64,000 bases of DNA from Paragemmobacter ruber. Its GTDB lineage: Bacteria; Pseudomonadota; Alphaproteobacteria; Rhodobacterales; Rhodobacteraceae. The position numbers and the translations under genes were made by a program. Numbering within the stretch: the stretch's first letter is position 1; each line of letters opens with the position of its first letter. Below the pieces are notes generated by a model that searched no databases, had not been told where the DNA came from, and saw nothing but the letters and a program-made list of their open reading frames with translations. This document shows, in pieces, positions 60,404 to 64,000 of the stretch. The DNA lies in NCBI RefSeq assembly GCF_009908315.1, contig NZ_JAAATW010000004.1:124001-188000 (forward strand). The letters are read 5' to 3'.

Positions 60404-60856
60404 TCAGGTGGTGGGAATGGAATAGAGGATGAAGGGGGTGCGGGGGGCGTAGCTGTCATAGAGCGCGCGGGCGGTGGCGTTGTCTTCGGCGGTGAGCCAG
60501 CGGACATTTGGCAGGCCGCGCGCGCGGGCGAAGGCGAGGACATGGTCGATCAGTGCGCGGCCCGTGCCTTGGCCCCGCGCGGCGGGGGTGGTGAAGAGGT
60601 CGGACAGGTAGCAGACCATGGAGCCGCCGAGGGAGCGGTGCATCAGTTGGTATTGCACGAAGCCGAGCGGTTGGCCTGTCTCATCGAGGGCGAGGTCGCA
60701 CCAGAACGGGTTGGCGGGATCGTGGATCCAGCCCCAGACGGTATCGGCCGTCTGGGGGGTGAGGGCGGTGTTGTAGAAGTTGGCATAGCCTTCGAACAGG
60801 GGTTGCCAGAGGGCGCGGTCGGCAGGTGTGGCGGGGCGGATCGTGGGCATGGGCAT
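60404..60856 (-). CDS. GNAT family N-acetyltransferase
   Basis: Acetyltransferase of 150 residues. Motif A is [20 protein letters not shown] (R-x-x-G-x-G/A), motif B region [17 protein letters not shown]. The N-terminal [23 protein letters not shown] is typical of a GNAT branch similar to amino-acid or diamine acetylators. It overlaps the M23 gene by one base (TGATG), so coupled; a repeat copy follows its stop. Confidence 0.9.
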   Translation of the reverse strand: MPMPTIRPATPADRALWQPLFEGYANFYNTALTPQTADTVWGWIHDPANPFWCDLALDETGQPLGFVQYQLMHRSLGGSMVCYLSDLFTTPAARGQGTGRALIDHVLAFARARGLPNVRWLTAEDNATARALYDSYAPRTPFILYSIPTT

Positions 60857-61752
60857 CAGACCGTGAAGCTGTGCGCGGGAAGGCGCATCAGGAGGTTTGC
60901 ATCGGGGCTGATGTCGGACCAGACGTCCATCAGGCTGGCATGGCCCACGCCGAAGAAGTTGCCGGAGGTGGCGAGCAGGTCGGTGATGATCTGGAAATGG
61001 ATGTGCGGGGCCCAGCCGCCGTTTTCGGGCCAGTCGCCCAGATGCGCGATGATCTGGCCTGCGGCGACGGTGGCGGTGGGATGGAGGCTGGGCAGGGTTG
61101 CGGCGAGGTGGCCGTAGAGGGTGAAGAAGCGGGTGCCGTCCAGATCATGTTCGAGGATCAGGGTATGGCCGTAATCCAGCGGATCGGCATTGTAGGTGAG
61201 GTGCGCCACGCGGCCGGGCAGGGGGGCGTGGACCGGCGTTCCGGCGGGGGCGAAGACGTCGATGCCGAGGTGGATGGTGCGCCGTTCGGAGCTTGCCGCA
61301 TCGGCGAATTGCGGCGTGGCGTAGACGGTGCGGTTCTCGCCATAGAGGCCGAAGCCGTAGCGGATGCCCCTTGCCTGATGCCGGGCGAACCACGCATCGA
61401 AGGCGGCGTCTGAGAAGGCGGGCATGTCGGGCCGTGCGCCGGTGGTGGGCAGGGCCATGCCGGGGGCGGTGGCGGGATCGGGCAGGAACAGTGGATGGAC
61501 GGGCAGCGTGGCCAGCGCCGCGCGCAGGCGGGTGGCGCCCGGCACGGCTTCGCCCTGTGTCACCTTGCGCGCGATGGCGGCGAGGAGGCCCGCATCCACC
61601 TGTGCCAGCCGGGCGCGGGTGGCGGGATCGGTGGCGGCGATCAGGGCCGCGATGTCTGGCGCGGCGGACAGGCCGGTGCAGGCCTGCCGCAGCGCTGTGT
61701 AGAGGTCAGCGCAGCCGTTCAGCCGCGCGGCGAGGGGGGTGAGATCGGTCAT
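60856..61752 (-). CDS. M23 family metallopeptidase, no visible export signal
   Basis: Protein of 298 residues. The C-terminal half is an M23/LytM-like domain with HLGIDVFAPAGTPVHAPLPG (His, Asp zinc ligands), LYGHLA and GGWAPHIHFQI (HxH). The N-terminal 120 residues are helical, with no signal peptide or membrane segment, unusual for a peptidoglycan hydrolase. In some relatives an M23 module is fused to APH-like and aminotransferase domains, so a cytoplasmic role is possible. ATG 61752; GNAT follows with a 1-bp overlap. Confidence 0.8.
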   Translation of the reverse strand: MTDLTPLAARLNGCADLYTALRQACTGLSAAPDIAALIAATDPATRARLAQVDAGLLAAIARKVTQGEAVPGATRLRAALATLPVHPLFLPDPATAPGMALPTTGARPDMPAFSDAAFDAWFARHQARGIRYGFGLYGENRTVYATPQFADAASSERRTIHLGIDVFAPAGTPVHAPLPGRVAHLTYNADPLDYGHTLILEHDLDGTRFFTLYGHLAATLPSLHPTATVAAGQIIAHLGDWPENGGWAPHIHFQIITDLLATSGNFFGVGHASLMDVWSDISPDANLLMRLPAHSFTV

Positions 61753-61957
61753 GTGCGGCCAAGGTTCCTTTTCCCGGCCAGAAAAGCGGTTTGTCGGAAG
61801 CGATGCAATGGGGGCGCTGGGGGGGCGCTGGGGCGAGAGGTCGGGGCCGAAGAGGCCATGTCCCGCCGGTGGTGCGCCCCGCGCGGGGTGGGGGCGGTGG
61901 ACGCTGCGCGGCGGGGGCGGTATGCAGCGCTGACGGTGCAGGAAGGGACGCGCGGGG

Positions 61958-62530
61958 ATGGGTGTGAAGGGTTTTTGGTTTCTGGGTGTTGCGGCCCTTG
62001 CAGGATGCGTGGCGGCGACGGACGGGGGGATCCGGTCTGTCACGCTGCTGGATGGGGCAGTGGTGGCGGCGGCGCCTGCGGGCTATTGCATCGCGCCGGG
62101 CGCCGGGCAGCGGCAGGCCGACAGCGCGGTGGTGATCATGGGGCGGTGTTCCGCGACGGGCACGGCGGTGCCTGCGCTGGTGACGCTGACCGTCGGGCAG
62201 GCCGGATCGGCCGGGGCGATGGCCGGGGGCGGGGCGGCGCTGGCGGGTTACTTCACCTCGCCCGCCGGGCGGGCGGCGTTGAGCCGTTCGGGCCGGGCGG
62301 GGGATGTGGAGGTGGTGTCGGCCTCGGACGCGGGGGGGGCGTTTCTGTTGCGGGTGCGCGACCGCGTGGCAGGGGAGTACTGGCGCGGGATCGCGGGGTT
62401 GCGCGGACGTCTGGTGACGGTGACCGCAGCGGGGCCGGAGGGGCAGGCGCTGGATCCGGCGCAGGGGCGGGCGTTGGTGGAGGCGGCGCTGGCGGCGCTG
62501 CGGCGGGCCAATGCACAGGGTGCAACATAA
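61958..62530 (+). CDS. Putative lipoprotein of unknown function
   Basis: Protein of 190 residues with a short lipobox-type signal (FWFLGVAALAGC) and a mature region with two further Cys (GYCIAPG and MGRCSAT). The rest is Gly/Ala-rich with no recognised domain; ALVEAALAALRRANAQ ends it. Likely outer-membrane or periplasmic. ATG 61958 follows GGAAGGG and CGGGG. It lies about 150 bp before the DUF6478-like gene on the same strand; they could be an operon. Confidence 0.7.
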   Translation: MGVKGFWFLGVAALAGCVAATDGGIRSVTLLDGAVVAAAPAGYCIAPGAGQRQADSAVVIMGRCSATGTAVPALVTLTVGQAGSAGAMAGGGAALAGYFTSPAGRAALSRSGRAGDVEVVSASDAGGAFLLRVRDRVAGEYWRGIAGLRGRLVTVTAAGPEGQALDPAQGRALVEAALAALRRANAQGAT

Positions 62531-62680
62531 GGCGACGCACGGGGCGCAGCGGCAGGCGGCGCTAACCAGACCGCGACCGGGGGCTGAACACTTCGCTTCT
62601 TAGGTGAAAAGGCGGTGGCGCGGGGCAGCCTTTCCGGCAATAGATAGGAAGGTGCCTTGGGCGGTGTTTCGGGACTGGGA

Positions 62681-63454
62681 ATGGTGGGGAAGATCGAGGG
62701 CGTTCTGGACCGGCTGCTGCAGAAGCGGGCCTTGCGGCGCTGGGAAGAGATTGCAGAGGCGGCGGCGACGGTAGATCCCGACACGTTGCGGGGCTGGCGC
62801 AGCCGGGCGCGGGCGATGCGGCGGCAGTTGGACCGGGTGATCCATCAGGCGGAACACCGGCTGGCGCTGCCGGTGATCGGGTCGAACGCCATGCGCAAGC
62901 CCTTGGGCACAGACTGGGCGTGGCGGCCCGATCTGTGGCGCGGGCCGATGCCGGTGCCCGGAGAGGCATCGGTGCCCAACCGGATGCCGTTCTGCGAGGG
63001 TGCCACCGTCTTTCATGACTGCCGGGTGAGCGAGCTGACCGTGCGGCAGATCCGCAACGAGCGGGAAAGCGACGTGGCGCCGTTCGGCTTTCGCATGGAT
63101 GTGTTCCGGTTTGACGGATCGTTCCTGTCACTGGTGATCGACCTGCCGGAGGAGGCGGCGCGGGGGTTGAAGCTGCGCCATCTGATCCGGCTGGATGTGA
63201 TCGTGGAGTTGGAAAAGCCCCTTGAGATCTTTGCCCGGCTGAACGTGAAGCATGGGCCGAATACGGAACAGATCGTTCTGGAACTGCCGCTGGGCGCGCA
63301 GGAGGTGATGGTGGAGTTCGACCTGACCTATTCCAAGATCAATGAAAAGCGGATCGAAAAGCTGTGGATCGACCTGATCTTCGAGGGGCCGGAGATGAAC
63401 CAGATCATCCTGCGCGACGTGACGGTGAGCCGCAGGCCGCGGGCCGAGATGTGA
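62681..63454 (+). CDS. DUF6478-like family protein
   Basis: Protein of 257 residues, which I associate with the Rhodobacteraceae-restricted DUF6478 family. Segments: RLLQKRALRRWEEIAEAA helix, RMRRQLDRVIHQAEHRLALPVIG-like (read as AMRRQLDRVIHQAEHRLAL), ATVFHDCRVSELTVRQI, and a beta-rich C terminus (DLPEEAARGLKLRHLIRLDV). Function unknown. ATG 62681 chosen; a TTG at 62657 has a stronger AGGAAGG site and would add eight residues. The next gene starts 12 bp after its stop. Confidence 0.7.
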   Translation: MVGKIEGVLDRLLQKRALRRWEEIAEAAATVDPDTLRGWRSRARAMRRQLDRVIHQAEHRLALPVIGSNAMRKPLGTDWAWRPDLWRGPMPVPGEASVPNRMPFCEGATVFHDCRVSELTVRQIRNERESDVAPFGFRMDVFRFDGSFLSLVIDLPEEAARGLKLRHLIRLDVIVELEKPLEIFARLNVKHGPNTEQIVLELPLGAQEVMVEFDLTYSKINEKRIEKLWIDLIFEGPEMNQIILRDVTVSRRPRAEM

Positions 63455-63465
63455 GGGGTGGGACG

Positions 63466-63837
63466 ATGGACGGGGTGAAGCTGACGAAGACGCGCATCCG
63501 GGCCGGGGTGTGGGAGGGCGTGCTGTCGGGGACCGAGCGTGCGGCGCTGGAGGTGCGGCATCTGGAGGCAGAGGTGACGGGCGTGACCGTGGCGCAGATC
63601 CCGGACCGGCCCGGCGAATGGGCGGTGCGGGTGCCGATCCCGGTGGCCGCGCTGAGCGAGGGGGTGCAGACCTTCCTGATCCGGCAGCGCGACACGGGCG
63701 AGACGCTGGCGCATTTCACCGTGATCACCGGGGTGCCGATGGAGGATGACCTGCGCGCGGAGGTGGATCTGCTGCGCGCGGAGTTGGACATGCTGAAGCG
63801 GGCCTTCCGGCGGCATTGCGTCGAGACGCTGGGATAG
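63466..63837 (+). CDS. Hypothetical protein, companion of the DUF6478-like gene
   Basis: Protein of 123 residues with a beta-rich body (LKTRIRAGVWEG-like start MDGVKLTKTRIRAGVWEGVL, GEWAVRVPIPVAALSEGVQ, FLIRQRDTGETLAHFTVITG) and a C-terminal helix (LRAEVDLLRAELDMLKRAF) with heptad leucines, probably a coiled coil. No family recognised. It lies 11 bp after the DUF6478-like gene, so the two probably act together. ATG 63466 follows GAGGGGTGGG. Confidence 0.65.
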   Translation: MDGVKLTKTRIRAGVWEGVLSGTERAALEVRHLEAEVTGVTVAQIPDRPGEWAVRVPIPVAALSEGVQTFLIRQRDTGETLAHFTVITGVPMEDDLRAEVDLLRAELDMLKRAFRRHCVETLG

Positions 63838-63861
63838 AGGCGCGCGGGGTGGGGAGGGTGC

Positions 63862-63880
63862 AGGGGGCGTTCCGCCCCCT
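63862..63880. terminator. GC hairpin near right edge
   Basis: agggggcg (63862-63869) and cgccccct (63873-63880) form an 8-bp stem with a 3-nt loop, 24 nt after the last gene and near repeat copy 5, the same arrangement as the hairpin next to copy 1. Confidence 0.5.
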
Positions 63881-63905
63881 CGTCGCTGCGCGCCTCACCC
63901 CCTGA

Positions 63906-63930
63906 GGATATTTTGGCAACGGGGAATGGG
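63906..63930 (+). repeat. Interspersed repeat copy 5
   Basis: Contains tattttggcaacggggaat, closely matching copy 1 on the opposite strand. Together with the hairpin at 63862 it forms the second full element of the family in this window. Confidence 0.65.
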
Positions 63931-64000
63931 CAGGTTGGTGGCCTGCGGGCTTTCCGCGCATGACGTTGCGTTGCCCGTGACAGGGGGCGGCGGGTGCGGC

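Noticed and set aside
1-64000. CRISPR arrays, tRNA, rRNA, transposases, integrases, prophage genes
   Set aside because: Looked for regular direct repeats, tRNA-like T-loop motifs and mobile-element enzyme motifs; none found.

Overview
Organism. The window looks like chromosomal DNA of a Rhodobacteraceae-type alphaproteobacterium. It is very GC-rich and densely packed, with many 1-4 bp stop/start overlaps. It carries family-typical genes (UPF0314, DUF6478-like, PAN-headed alpha-2-macroglobulin with PBP1C, SbtA/SbtB) and an intergenic repeat family that I associate with this group. I found no rRNA, tRNA, CRISPR array, transposase, integrase or phage gene. Layout. 0-9 kb: TSUP exporter, ClpP-like periplasmic protein, GNAT, a complete serine-biosynthesis locus (serB divergent from serC-serA, with a serC leader RNA), a calcineurin-like phosphatase, UPF0314 and an MFS carrier. 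9-24 kb: thiolase, pbpC with alpha-2-macroglobulin, a large hybrid histidine kinase, yaaA, recQ and YggT. 24-33 kb: thioesterase, UMF1-type MFS, mepA, phytase-like esterase, queuosine-precursor transporter, an unexplained short transcription unit (about 28.38-28.61 kb), arfB, APH-like kinase, pncA-pncB and trhO. 33-46 kb: a catabolic island with a CUT1 ABC transporter, IclR regulator, GH36 alpha-galactosidase, dgoK, dgoA, SMP-30 lactonase, GH42 beta-galactosidase and a convergent GH13 alpha-glucosidase. 46-54 kb: two MFS carriers, a DUF4424 protein, asd, and an sbtB-sbtA-carbonic anhydrase bicarbonate module. 54-64 kb: M17 aminopeptidase with NlpC/P60 peptidase, TetR, a frameshifted NYN-domain gene, accD-folC, GNAT with an M23 peptidase, a lipoprotein and two family-restricted unknowns. 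How the genes work together. The best-integrated unit is the 34.8-44.3 kb operon. An ABC importer brings in alpha- and beta-galactosides, GH36 and GH42 release galactose, and the lactonase, KDGal kinase and KDPGal aldolase supply De Ley-Doudoroff steps to pyruvate and glyceraldehyde-3-phosphate. Galactose dehydrogenase and galactonate dehydratase are not in the window. A terminator for this operon appears to sit inside the coding region of the convergent GH13 gene. The sbtA/sbtB/carbonic anhydrase group suggests inorganic-carbon acquisition. The most unexplained items are the 18-codon ORF with a 14-nt perfect anti-16S Shine-Dalgarno and a downstream strand able to pair with it, and the NYN/OST-HTH-like gene broken by one extra base in a G8 run. 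All calls come from reading sequence and motifs by eye; no database search was run.
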